55,016 nucleotides of DNA from WJJR01 sp964440935. GTDB lineage: Bacteria; Zixibacteria; MSB-5A5; WJJR01. Made by a program: the position numbers and the translations under genes. The DNA lies in the NCBI GenBank assembly GCA_964440935.1, contig CAYTTY010000024.1, positions 1 through 55,016 of the forward strand. The letters are read 5' to 3'. The notes beneath the pieces are model-generated. The model did no database searches. It was not told the DNA's origin and saw only the letters and a program-made list of their open reading frames with translations. Positions 8,863 to 17,646 of the stretch are shown one piece after another; positions within the stretch are counted from its first letter, which is position 1; each line of letters begins with the position of its first letter.

Positions 8863-10344
8863 TTAGTCCTCTCGTCCGCTGACGTTGTGCAACATGGTCG
8901 CCAGCATGTCGGTGTATTTGTACATCGAGTCGACCGCCGTCTTGGCGATCAGGTTTTGCTGGTGCAGTCCCTCCAACACGAATTCCATGCCGAGGGCCGT
9001 TGTCTCGGGCGTGTTGGTCTTGAGAAACTGCTGCGCTATGCGTTTCAACGTCGGCACGCTCTCTAACGCACTCCGGTACTCGTCGAACGTGCTGTCGTCG
9101 GAGATATCAACCGCCGTGTCTCCGGAGAAGTGGCTGATGACCTTGCCGAAGATCGGATCGGCCTTCGCCGGAAGACCGTTGTCCTTTTCAATTGGCGGGA
9201 AATGCTGTTCAAAGACATTGGCCACGGCCCGTCCGAGCACGTTGACCGCGATCATGCGCGGCCCTTCCCGTTCTCCTTCGTAAACCAATTCCACCTTGCC
9301 GGTGATCGAGGGGATGGCCGCGTTCAGATCGGCCATGCGCGGAATCGTGTTGCTCTCGCCTGTCAGCAGGTTGCGCCGTTCGACATTGGAGATCACGTTC
9401 TCGATGACTGAAATTGGCACGCGCGCGGAGACACCCGATGACTGATCAACATACTCTGACTCACGTGCAGCAAAGGCGACTTCCTCGATGACCTCGCGGT
9501 AGAATTCCGGAATGTCGATCTTGGACCCATTGCGTGACGCCCATGCTTCCTGCTCGGTGATTTTCATCGATTCGGCCACCGTGTTCGGGTAGTGCGTGAT
9601 GATCTGCGAGTCGATACGATCTTTCAGCGGTGTGATGATGTTGCCGCGATTGGTGTAGTCTTCGGGATTTGCCGTGAACACCAACGAAATGTCGAGCGGG
9701 ATGCGCACCGGGTAGCCGCGGATCTGCAGGTCGCTTTCCTCGAGGATATTAAGCAGGCCAACCTGGATGCGCGGCTGCAGGTCGGGCAATTCATTAATAG
9801 TGAAGACGCCGCGGTTGGTGCGCGGCACGATACCGTAGTGGATCGTTTCTTCGTCGGAGAAGTCGCGCATTTCGCGGGCGGCCTTGATCGGATCAAGGTC
9901 ACCAATCAGATCGGCAATGGTGACATCAGGAGTCGCCAATTTCTCCTGATAGCGCTGGTCGCGGTGAATCCACTCGATCGGCGTGTCGTCGCCCTGTTCG
10001 GCGACCACGCGACGCGAGTAGGCGCACGACGGGTTCAACGGATGGCAGTTGAGCGGTGAGCCGGCGATGACCGGTGTGTACTCATCGAGCAGCAGTGTCA
10101 ATGTGCGTGCCAGTCGCGTTTTGGCCTGTCCACGGAGGCCAAGCAGGATAAAGTGATGCCGCGAGAGGATCGCATTGACCAGTGATGGAATCACCGTCTT
10201 CTCGTAGCCGACAATGCCGGGGAAGAGGGTTTCGCCGGATTGGATACGCGCGATCAGGTTGCGCCGCATTTCGTCTTTGACTGATTCGTAGACTGGTTTT
10301 GTCTTCTTAAAGGCCCCGAGAGTCGTTGGCCGTTTTTTGGTCAT
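8863..10344 (-). CDS. MoxR/magnesium chelatase ChlI-type AAA+ ATPase
   Basis: 493 residues. Walker A-like GLRGQAKTRLAR lies near residue 75 and Walker B-like VFTINELPDLQ follows, then VFTANPEDY as sensor 1. The C-terminal part carries an all-helical extension. ATG 10344 is preferred over an upstream ATG at 10359 because GAAGGAAGGG, a strong ribosome site, lies between the two. The gene order AAA+ then VWA is the classic pairing of metal-chelatase-like remodelling machines. Genomic proximity to selD is noted but gives no clear target. Confidence 0.85.
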   Translation of the reverse strand: MTKKRPTTLGAFKKTKPVYESVKDEMRRNLIARIQSGETLFPGIVGYEKTVIPSLVNAILSRHHFILLGLRGQAKTRLARTLTLLLDEYTPVIAGSPLNCHPLNPSCAYSRRVVAEQGDDTPIEWIHRDQRYQEKLATPDVTIADLIGDLDPIKAAREMRDFSDEETIHYGIVPRTNRGVFTINELPDLQPRIQVGLLNILEESDLQIRGYPVRIPLDISLVFTANPEDYTNRGNIITPLKDRIDSQIITHYPNTVAESMKITEQEAWASRNGSKIDIPEFYREVIEEVAFAARESEYVDQSSGVSARVPISVIENVISNVERRNLLTGESNTIPRMADLNAAIPSITGKVELVYEGEREGPRMIAVNVLGRAVANVFEQHFPPIEKDNGLPAKADPIFGKVISHFSGDTAVDISDDSTFDEYRSALESVPTLKRIAQQFLKTNTPETTALGMEFVLEGLHQQNLIAKTAVDSMYKYTDMLATMLHNVSGRED

Positions 10345-10424
10345 TTGCCCTTCCTTCATTCAGTATGGAGCGCTACTGCTCACTTCAATTGAACGCAATT
10401 CGCCGACACCTGTTGGAACACCGT

Positions 10425-11738
10425 TCAGACGGGAACCGTTTCACTGATTCTGTTGATTACGAGTCCGCTAAGGAGTTTGGGGAAGAAAAAGGTGGATTCC
10501 TGCGGCAAATTGTGGCGTTTCCGTGCGACATCAAAGATCGCCGACAGGGGTGTGGGTGGCAAGATGAAGCCCAACTGGTACTTACCAGATTGCACCGATT
10601 CAGCCACCATCGCGGCATTCTTGGGAAATTCCAACCCCTTCCCCTCGGCGATGTCGGGCCCGGTGAGACCGACTGCGCCACGCAGGATTCCAAAGTCAAA
10701 GACGGCTGTGGCCAACTGGCGGTAGGTCTCATCGTCAGGGTACGGCCACGACCAATCATCGGGAACGGGATCAGGAGCGTCGACGACGTAGGATGGGTCG
10801 GCCTGTGGACCGACCATTCCGAACGCTATACGTCCATTTCGTGCCCGCTCATCGGTGATCGCTTCGAGACGCCTTGCTCGATCTTGCGGGGACAGACCGT
10901 CGGTGCTGATCTCCTGAATGGAAAACCGGTCGGCGAGACGTTCGAGGAAACGATCGAACTCCCAGTCGTTGGACCGCGCAACGAGGCGGTGGATGGGACG
11001 CACCGACGTACCGGGCGCATCAGCATTGAAAAACGCCATCATTGCATAGGCCCAGCGTTCATCGCGGATCTCGCGCCAGGTGTCAAAGGCCGCCGCGGTG
11101 CGGTGGTGCCCATCGGCAATGACACAATCCATCTCGGTCATCTGGCGGACCAGACGGTCGATGAACGATTGCTGGCCGCACCGATACAGGCGATGCTCCG
11201 ACGTGTCGGGCTGCGTTGCCTTCAGAATCGGCGGACCGAAATCACAATGACGCAGCAGGCGGTCAACCGACATGTGCGGATCGGAGTAGATCATGAAGAT
11301 CAGCCCGATGTCGGCCTGGGTCGCCTTGCGCATCTGTGAACGATCCTCGCGTACGTGAGCGTGGGTCTCTTCGTGAGTAAACCATCGTGTATCGCGCAAA
11401 TCACCGAGCGCAATGAAGCCGTTACGGGTGACCTCGTACGAGCCGTTCATGTACGATTGCAGATACGGATAGACTCCCGGACCGGCATCGGGAACCAGAA
11501 CACCCTCGGCAATCCAGCTCTCAAGCAATGCTTGCGCCTGACGATAGCGCCCACCCGCTGGATCAGGACCACCGTCGGACGGGGCTTTGATCACGCGGGC
11601 GATGTTATAAGGATTTTGCGCTTCGAGTTGCGCGATCATTTGACCGTTGTATTGATCGTACGGCGGACTGGCACACAGCGACGGGTCGCCGACCTTGGCG
11701 GCACTGAATCGCCAACCGCGAAAGGGCTTAATGCGGAT
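10425..11738 (-). CDS. DUF1015-family protein with a probable non-AUG start
   Basis: 437 residues if translated from ATC at 11738-11736. The first ATG in frame (11639) would remove 33 residues that look like the conserved family N-terminus (KPFRGWRF, then CASPPYDQYNGQ). In that stretch the frame opens after a TAG at 11756-11754, and the only near-cognate starts are ATC 11738 and ATT 11732. An ideal AGGAGG lies just upstream. The body contains HPDxxx-type acidic motifs and DCVIADGHHRTAAA, typical of DUF1015. Some relatives are annotated as ParB/Srx-fold or serine-kinase-like proteins; I cannot confirm an activity. It follows selD by 57 bp. Confidence 0.85.
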   Translation of the reverse strand: MRIKPFRGWRFSAAKVGDPSLCASPPYDQYNGQMIAQLEAQNPYNIARVIKAPSDGGPDPAGGRYRQAQALLESWIAEGVLVPDAGPGVYPYLQSYMNGSYEVTRNGFIALGDLRDTRWFTHEETHAHVREDRSQMRKATQADIGLIFMIYSDPHMSVDRLLRHCDFGPPILKATQPDTSEHRLYRCGQQSFIDRLVRQMTEMDCVIADGHHRTAAAFDTWREIRDERWAYAMMAFFNADAPGTSVRPIHRLVARSNDWEFDRFLERLADRFSIQEISTDGLSPQDRARRLEAITDERARNGRIAFGMVGPQADPSYVVDAPDPVPDDWSWPYPDDETYRQLATAVFDFGILRGAVGLTGPDIAEGKGLEFPKNAAMVAESVQSGKYQLGFILPPTPLSAIFDVARKRHNLPQESTFFFPKLLSGLVINRISETVPV

Positions 11739-11744
11739 GGGTTT

Positions 11745-11756
11745 ACTCCTCCTCTA
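11745..11756 (-). promoter_or_regulatory. Strong ribosome binding site deciding a non-AUG start
   Basis: On the minus strand TAGAGGAGGAGT is followed by AAACCC and then ATC. The TAG closes the frame upstream, so the start must lie between here and KPFRGW. The AGGAGG to ATC spacing is 9 nt, and to ATT 15 nt. Confidence 0.6.
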
Positions 11757-11795
11757 ACCTCCCCGCCGCTAATCAGGCGGGACCGTCGCTTCAAT

Positions 11796-12857
11796 TCAAG
11801 GCTCGATTTCGAGGTGGGGACGTTTGGCTTCGAATACTTCGCCACAGATCGCGGCATCGTCGATCCCGGAATCCCGCAGACGCTGCAGTAGCTTGGCCGA
11901 TTTGTTCTCCGGAACCGAGATCAGAAGCCCCCCTGAGGTCTGCGGATCGACGTATAACTGCTGTCTGGCCGTTGGAATGTCGCGGTGGAATTGAACAATC
12001 TCCGTCAAGGAATCGTTCTCAGCGAGTTTCACTCCGGTCTTAATCCCACGCCGAATCAGCTCTTCAGCCAGACCCCAGCAGGGTACCTTCTCATCGAAAA
12101 ATCGAATGCCGACTACGCTGGCTTTCGCGACCTCGTAGCCGTGGCCGCAGAGTCCGAACCCGGTGATATCGGTGGCGGCGTTGACCCCGACAGCAATCAT
12201 CGCTGCGCATGCCGAACGGTTAAGCTGTGCCATACGCTCGTAGATCGGTGTGGCGGCGGTGTCATCGACCAGACCCTTCTTGGCTCCTGCCATGACCACA
12301 CCGGTGCCGATCGGTTTGGTGAGAATCAAAACGTCGCCGGGCTTGGCCCCCGAGTTCGGTGTCAGATCACGCTCTTTGACCAGTCCGGTGACCGAGAGGC
12401 CATACTTCAACACATCGTCTTTGACCGTGTGTCCACCGAGCAGAACGGCATCGGCCTCCGTGATGGTCGACAACGAACCGCGCAAGATCTCGGTCAGCCA
12501 GTTTCGGTCGATACCCTTGTTGGGAAAGCAGCAGAGATTCAGACAAGTTTTCGGTTGCCCGCCCATGGCGTAGACATCGGAGAGGGAGTTCGCCGCGGCG
12601 ATGCGTCCGAAAAGATACGGATCATCGCAGGTTGGATTGATGATGTCAGCCGTCATGACCAGACACAGGTCGCCATCCAGGCGATAGACGCCCGCATCAT
12701 CGGATGTCTGCAACCCCACCAGGACCTCAGGCGGGGTCGGGATATCGAGCTGCTGCACGATGGCATCTAGGTCCACCGGACCCAATTTCCCCGCTCAACC
12801 ACCGGCGGTGGCGTATTGAGTCAGCCGGGCGGCTGCGTTGGTCGAGCATTCGCTCAT
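11796..12857 (-). CDS. selD: Selenide, water dikinase, itself a selenoprotein (in-frame UGA = Sec21)
   Basis: SelD makes selenophosphate from selenide and ATP for selenocysteine and selenouridine synthesis. Downstream of a TTG at 12785 the sequence is typical SelD (TSDDAGVY, ADIINPTCDDPYLFG, NSLSDVYAMGGQP). Reading the same frame upstream through a single TGA (12797-12795) to ATG 12857 restores the missing N-terminus: LTQYATAGGUAGKLGPVDLD. This matches the family motif around the catalytic Cys, with U at the catalytic position. Known SelD proteins use either Cys or Sec there. A SECIS-like hairpin follows the UGA. GGAGA lies 10 nt before the ATG. Length 353 residues, normal for SelD. The organism should therefore encode SelA, SelB and tRNA-Sec, which are outside this window. 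Confidence 0.93.
12768..12797 (-). promoter_or_regulatory. UGA selenocysteine codon with bacterial SECIS-like hairpin
   Basis: UGA is at 12797-12795. After 10 nt, TGGGTCC and GGACCTA form a 7-bp stem (one G-U pair) closed by the loop GGT (12777-12775), placing the apical loop 17 nt after the UGA. Bacterial SECIS elements typically sit about 16-37 nt after the UGA with a G at the start of the loop; this one fits both rules. A computed fold with a bSECIS model would settle it. Confidence 0.8.
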
Positions 12858-13750
12858 GTGATGGTGTTCTCCGTTGTGGCCAGGATACCGAAGTCCCCGG
12901 TCCGTTCCGGTTTCGTACTCGATAACATACGATATGCCACATGGTTTCGTCGGATCATTCTGGTCTCTCGAACTGAGACGTATCTGAGGGGGAGTCTGTT
13001 AGCTGTGCGTGTCGTGCTCATCTATATAATAGCAATGGACTTAGGTGGAATGGCAGGCAGGTGAGCGGGATGACAGTGATGAGAGGCCCTGCTTGTACTG
13101 TCAGTAACAGAGACACTGTTGCTGGGGCCGAGACCAGCCAGCTGATACTGGCTTGGGTCATTGTGAGGATCTTAGACTGGCCAATCATATGGCAGGGAGT
13201 CTCGCTGGTGACATGTCACGCACCAAGAGCCGCACAGAACTCCGTAGTAGGGCAGGAGCACCGGGCGCCACACGTGCTCGGCATGGTCAATTCGGCTGCC
13301 CGCCCGGGGCTCCTGCCGGACACGCGACAACGCCATCGGCAGGAGCCCTGCGCTGCCAGCGCTCCCGCCGTCTCCAACGTCACGGACGCGCAGTGCTCCT
13401 GCCCTACGACATATCACACGTGACACAACACTAGAAGGAAGTGGGGCTCGCCTGGGGGGCCAAATTCAGTTTTGCCATCGGAGAACCGTGGCAATGTCAA
13501 TTGAATGCTAAAGATGCAATTTGAAACCGATTTTTGACGAACCTCGGGAATCATTTTTTCCTCTCAAGCGTATTGCTACTCAGACCGCGGACGACAACCG
13601 GATTCGAACTTGATTAGCGGTCCGACAACCCGGCATTCCCCCGCAGACGGGTTGTTTCTCGATTGACTGGGATCGTTCCAGCCAGAAGCTCCGGGCATAT
13701 CTGCGCAAGCAGATTCTGTATCTGCTTGCATCAGATGATCGGACAGTGTG
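12858..13750. other. Long intergenic region with nested palindrome
   Basis: Nearly 900 bp between divergent selD and the GT-C gene with no convincing coding frame. It holds a nested inverted repeat (13248-13406), a perfect GTGACATGTCAC palindrome (13208-13219), and a 10-bp stem hairpin GCAAGCAGAT/ATCTGCTTGC at 13705-13729 just before the next gene. The stretch 13441-13600 is AT-richer and could hold the promoter of the downstream gene; no clear -35/-10 pair was identified. Confidence 0.6.
13248..13406. repeat. Nested inverted-repeat element, copy A
   Basis: Outer arms TAGGGCAGGAGCAC (13248-13261) and its exact complement (13393-13406) enclose inner arms GGGCTCCTGCCG (13307-13318) and CGGCAGGAGCCC (13337-13348), also exact. 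The same plan, with the shared core CAGGAGC / GCTCCTG in the same order and orientation, occurs at 40168-40354. No coding capacity. It is likely a MITE-like element or a structured RNA. Confidence 0.7.
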
Positions 13751-15430
13751 ATGGCGAGCCAGCAAGTCGTTATTAAAGAAAAGAGTAGCCGTAAAGCTAA
13801 ACAGCGTCTTGGCGAGCTTCCCTCAGCGGCAAGACGGGGCGACATACCTTTTTGGCCAGTCGTCATGATCGTGGCCGTGCTCGCAGGTGCGTTTGCGGTA
13901 CTATTCTGGTATTCGTTCAACACATGTAATGGGACAGTCGTCTTTGCGCTCGACGATCCCTACATCCATCTGGCGATGGCGCGCAACCTGGCCGAGCACG
14001 GTGTCTGGGGTGTCACGCCTGACGCTTTTTCGGCGACATCATCGGCGCCACTGTACACAGTTCTTCTCGCCATCCTGTTTGTCATCGTCGGTCCGACGAC
14101 ATTCTGGTCGTGGTTTCTGGCGGCGGCCGGTGGACTGGCAGTTGCCGCCCTGATTGGCTGGCGTCTGGCTGTCTGGATTCCCAATCCCCGGATCATCATT
14201 GTTGGTGGACTCTGGGCGGTGATTGTGGCCGGTGTGCCGGAGTCGATGTTCACGGGGCTGGAGCATATGCTGCATGCGGCGTCGATTGTGATCGTGGCAC
14301 ATCTCCTCAGTCGCTACGCGGGAGATCAACGGACCAGTCGTAAGCGAGATCTGTATCTGCTGATCGCGCTATTCGTGGCGGCCGGTTTGCGGTATGAGAG
14401 TCTGTTCGCCGTACCGTTCGTCTTCGGGTATCTACTGTGGCAGGGGCGACGCGGGCTGGCGGTTCAGGCGGGGGTTGCGGCGGTCATTCCGGCTGTTGTG
14501 ATGGGAATCGTGCAGTTTGTCAACGGAGCGATGATACTGCCGAATTCCCTCCTCGTCAAAGGAGTGGCCGGCCATGGCAGTGGATTGGGTTTTCTGCGAC
14601 GTTTCCTGCTGCAAATTGACTCGCCGTTTGTCTCTGTTCTGCTGATTCTCGCCGCTGGGGGGCTGCTATGGGCGGCGCTAAAGCAGCAGCGATTGCGCGA
14701 TGATCCGCGTGTGGCGGCCACCGGTCTGTTCCTGACGGTTGTTCTCTTTCAGGCGTTGTTTGCCCAGCTTGAGCGGCGGTACGTGCCGTATCTTGTAGCA
14801 CTGGGGATTTGGGCCGTGATCCCATGGATTGGCGAATGGACACAGGTCTTACGGGATCGTCTCCGTGACTCGAACACATCGCCGAGTTGGCGCAAGGTTG
14901 CGGTGTGGACGGTGGTTTTGTGTCTTGGTGTGTTTCCGTTTGCCGACCGCATCAAGGAGTTGGACCGGCTCCCCGGTTTGGGGCATGATGTTTACCTGCA
15001 GCAGTACCAGGTGGCGCGCTTCTTTTCCACTGAGTATGCCGGTCAGACCGTGGCACTGAATGATATTGGTACTACAGTCTGGGCCGGCGAGAATCGGGTT
15101 CTCGATTTGTGGGGTCTGGGGAATGGCGAGATTGCCTGGGAACGGTTTCGCAACAGTTACACCACTGATGATATCCGTCAGGCAGCGCGGCGGCACAATA
15201 TCGCTGCGGCCGCTGTCTATCTGCATTGGTTTGCGCCGTATGGGGGGCTGCCACCCGAGTGGACGCTGGTGGGGGTTCTGCAGCTTCCGCCGGGAGTCCA
15301 AGTCAACGTGGCCGGGCCACAGGTCATATTTTATGCGCCGAGTACGACCGATGCACAAATCCTCAACCGTCGATTGAAATCCTTCGCGACGACATTGCCG
15401 GAGGATGCGATTTTTCAGTCGGCGATGTGA
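13751..15430 (+). CDS. GT-C fold membrane glycosyltransferase-like protein
   Basis: 559 residues from ATG 13751 (GTG 13748 also possible). It has a charged cytoplasmic N-terminus, then about ten membrane segments. After TM1 comes FALDDPYIHLAMARNLAEHG, which has the acidic pair and conserved pattern of the first periplasmic loop of polyprenyl-phosphate-sugar dependent GT-C enzymes (PMT/ArnT-like), where an Asp is catalytic. The C-terminal about 170 residues are a soluble domain. The substrate is unknown. It stands alone on the plus strand, with a long perfect hairpin after its stop. Confidence 0.75.
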   Translation: MASQQVVIKEKSSRKAKQRLGELPSAARRGDIPFWPVVMIVAVLAGAFAVLFWYSFNTCNGTVVFALDDPYIHLAMARNLAEHGVWGVTPDAFSATSSAPLYTVLLAILFVIVGPTTFWSWFLAAAGGLAVAALIGWRLAVWIPNPRIIIVGGLWAVIVAGVPESMFTGLEHMLHAASIVIVAHLLSRYAGDQRTSRKRDLYLLIALFVAAGLRYESLFAVPFVFGYLLWQGRRGLAVQAGVAAVIPAVVMGIVQFVNGAMILPNSLLVKGVAGHGSGLGFLRRFLLQIDSPFVSVLLILAAGGLLWAALKQQRLRDDPRVAATGLFLTVVLFQALFAQLERRYVPYLVALGIWAVIPWIGEWTQVLRDRLRDSNTSPSWRKVAVWTVVLCLGVFPFADRIKELDRLPGLGHDVYLQQYQVARFFSTEYAGQTVALNDIGTTVWAGENRVLDLWGLGNGEIAWERFRNSYTTDDIRQAARRHNIAAAAVYLHWFAPYGGLPPEWTLVGVLQLPPGVQVNVAGPQVIFYAPSTTDAQILNRRLKSFATTLPEDAIFQSAM

Positions 15431-15456
15431 CTGTAGTACTCCCCGTCCAATTGGAA

Positions 15457-15503
15457 CCCATCCTAATGAGTTATCTCCAAAGGAGATAACTCATTAGGAT
15501 GGG
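15457..15503. repeat. Perfect 22-bp inverted repeat with a 3-nt loop
   Basis: Arms 15457-15478 and 15482-15503 are exactly complementary over 22 bases with AAA between them. It lies 26 bp after the stop of the GT-C gene. There is no T tract, so it is not a standard Rho-independent terminator; GGCACCCCAC follows, as at other repeats in the window. It may act as a transcript stabiliser or be a repeat remnant. Confidence 0.8.
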
Positions 15504-15645
15504 GCACCCCACTTCCGGATTCCCCCTGTCACAATTCCAGCGGGGTCGTTTTGCTTAAGGCGACTTCCATGCGTATCATCGTGAGTTGTTCGATGGGATT
15601 GATGGGATGAATGATATCTGATGACACCATAGAGAGGGACTTAAA

Positions 15646-17271
15646 ATGCTGAATGCCGTGATCCATGTACCGGAACCGCGCAATGAGCCGGTGAAATCGT
15701 ATGCGCCGGGGACACCGGAGCGCGATGAGCTGCAAAAACAAATCAAGGCGCAGCGCAAAGACGAGATTGAAATACCGTTGATCATCGGCGGTGAGGAAGT
15801 GCGCACCGGTGATCTCGGCGATTGTGTGATGCCGCATGAGCACAAGCATCTGCTCGGCAAGTATCACAAGGCGTCATCGAAACATGTCGAACAGGCGATT
15901 GCGGCGGCGCGTCAGGCGGCACCGGCGTGGGCGGCGCTCGACTGGGAACAGCGCGCGGCGATCTTTTTGAAAGCAGCCGAACTGCTGGCGGGACCGTACC
16001 GTCAGATCCTCAATGCCGCCACCTGCAACGGCCAAAGCAAGACCGCCTTTCAGGCGGAAATCGACTCGGCGTGTGAACTGATCGACTTCTATCGGTTCAA
16101 CTGCTACTACGCGCAGAAGGCCTATTCCGAACAGCCCAACTCGGCTCCGGGCATCTGGGACTACGTCGAGCACCGTCCGCTCGAGGGGTTCGTATTCGCG
16201 GTGACGCCGTTCAATTTCACTTCGATTGCGGGCAACCTGCCAACCGCGCCGGCGATCATGGGGAATGTGTCGTTGTGGAAGCCGGCGTCGAGTTCGGTGT
16301 ACTCCGGGTACTTCATCATGAAGCTGCTGATGGACGCGGGTGTGCCGCCGGGCGTAATCAACTTCGTGCCGGGGTCGGGCGCACAGGTCGGCGATCCGGC
16401 ACTCAACTCGCCGCACCTCGCCGGTGTGCACTTCACCGGATCGACCAGTGTCTTCCAGGGGATGTGGAAACAGATCGGTAGCAACATCGCCAGCTACAAG
16501 GCGTATCCGCGCATTGTCGGCGAGACCGGCGGCAAGGACTTCGTATTTGCGCATCCATCGGCCGATGTCGATGCGCTGGTCACGGCTCTGGTTCGCGGGT
16601 CGTTTGAATACCAGGGGCAGAAGTGTTCGGCGGCGTCGCGCGCGTATATCCCCGAGTCGTTGTGGGCACGTGTGAAAGAGCGCCTCGTTGCCGAAATCAA
16701 AGAGATCAAGATGGGCGACCCGCTTGAATTCAAAAACTTCATGAACGCGGTGATCGACAAGGCGGCGTTCGATTCGATTCAATCGTACATCGACCACGCG
16801 AGAACCTCGAGCGACGCCGAGATTCTGATCGGCGGCAAGTGCGATGATTCGAAGGGATACTTCATCGAGCCGACCGTGGTGCAGACCACCAACCCCACCT
16901 TCAAGCTGATCTGCGAGGAAATCTTCGGTCCGGTGTTGACACTGTTCGTGTATCCCGACAACAAGCTGGACGAAACACTCAAGCAGTGCGACGAGGCGTC
17001 GCCGTACGCACTGACCGGAGCGATTTTCTCACAGGATCGCTACGCCGCACACAAGATGCTGCGTGCGCTCACCAACACGGCCGGCAACTTCTACATCAAC
17101 GACAAGCCGACCGGCGCGGTGGTGGGCCAGCAGCCGTTCGGCGGCGCGAGAGCATCGGGCACCAACGATAAGGCGGGCAGCATTCTCAACCTGATCCGCT
17201 GGATCTCGCCGCGCGCGGTGAAGGAGACATTCGTGCCGCCCAAGGACTGGCGGTATCCGTTTATGGGGTAG
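15646..17271 (+). CDS. pruA: L-glutamate gamma-semialdehyde (1-pyrroline-5-carboxylate) dehydrogenase
   Basis: 541 residues. It oxidises glutamate semialdehyde, the ring-opened form of P5C, to glutamate with NAD, the second step of proline catabolism. Aldehyde dehydrogenase motifs are clear: VTPFNFTSIAGN, VHFTGSTSVF, the general base Glu in VGETGGKDFVF and the catalytic Cys in YQGQKCSAASR. The long N-terminus and overall length match the mitochondrial ALDH4A1-type family better than bifunctional PutA. No proline dehydrogenase is adjacent. GAGAGGG sits 8 nt before the ATG, and a T-tailed hairpin follows the stop. Confidence 0.92.
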   Translation: MLNAVIHVPEPRNEPVKSYAPGTPERDELQKQIKAQRKDEIEIPLIIGGEEVRTGDLGDCVMPHEHKHLLGKYHKASSKHVEQAIAAARQAAPAWAALDWEQRAAIFLKAAELLAGPYRQILNAATCNGQSKTAFQAEIDSACELIDFYRFNCYYAQKAYSEQPNSAPGIWDYVEHRPLEGFVFAVTPFNFTSIAGNLPTAPAIMGNVSLWKPASSSVYSGYFIMKLLMDAGVPPGVINFVPGSGAQVGDPALNSPHLAGVHFTGSTSVFQGMWKQIGSNIASYKAYPRIVGETGGKDFVFAHPSADVDALVTALVRGSFEYQGQKCSAASRAYIPESLWARVKERLVAEIKEIKMGDPLEFKNFMNAVIDKAAFDSIQSYIDHARTSSDAEILIGGKCDDSKGYFIEPTVVQTTNPTFKLICEEIFGPVLTLFVYPDNKLDETLKQCDEASPYALTGAIFSQDRYAAHKMLRALTNTAGNFYINDKPTGAVVGQQPFGGARASGTNDKAGSILNLIRWISPRAVKETFVPPKDWRYPFMG

Positions 17272-17298
17272 GAGTTCGGGTACGATGGTGTGGATGTA

Positions 17299-17350
17299 GG
17301 ATGGGTGCTTTGCTCGTCGCGAGCGCAGTCGAGCGGCACCCACCTTTTTT
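17299..17350 (+). terminator. Rho-independent terminator (dispersed module, copy 1)
   Basis: TGGGTGC (17302-17308) pairs with GCACCCA (17336-17342). A small internal stem GCTCG-TCG-CGAGC lies inside, and TTTTTT follows at 17345-17350. It lies 28 bp after the pruA stop. A very similar module, reversed, follows gyrA at 19197-19253. Confidence 0.75.
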
Positions 17351-17424
17351 CTAGTGCGATCGTCATAAATCTTCTCCGTTTGGATCAGTTTGCCACGCCC
17401 CTGAAGGCCCGTGGCACCCAAATA

Positions 17425-17459
17425 CAAACGGAAAATACTTCTGACAATCACTCTAAATA
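17425..17459 (+). repeat. Copy 2 of the 34-nt dispersed motif
   Basis: Starts CAAACGGAAAATACTTCTGA and ends in CACTCTAAATA. Closest to the copies at 24-60 and 39087-39120. Intergenic, directly after a GGCACCCAAAT end. Confidence 0.5.
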
Positions 17460-17646
17460 GGGATGTGTTTCGCTTCGGGTTTTCCTTCGCCTACGGCGAA
17501 TGGCGATCACAGATCGCGGCCACCCGCTACTGCCATAATGAAATTCAACGTCGCTGACGGGCGCCAAAGACACTGGCTCCCCGCTCTCGTCCTGCGCTGA
17601 CGCGCAGGGCGGGCGGGGATGACAGGTTGAGTTGTACGTGGGGTTG

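Larger units (their letters stand above)
17272..17646. other. Intergenic region with terminator and repeats
   Basis: Between convergent genes. It contains the terminator-like hairpin at 17299-17350, a hairpin with arms GCCACG/CGTGGC (17392-17415) and a TGAA centre, motif copy 17425-17459, and a 7-bp stem hairpin CCTGCGC-TGAC-GCGCAGG (17591-17608). No gene seen. Confidence 0.65.

Noticed and set aside
13061..13434. Small open frames within the 13248-13406 palindrome
   Set aside because: They only follow the inverted-repeat sequence, occur on both strands, and encode low-complexity Arg/Ser/Pro-rich peptides.
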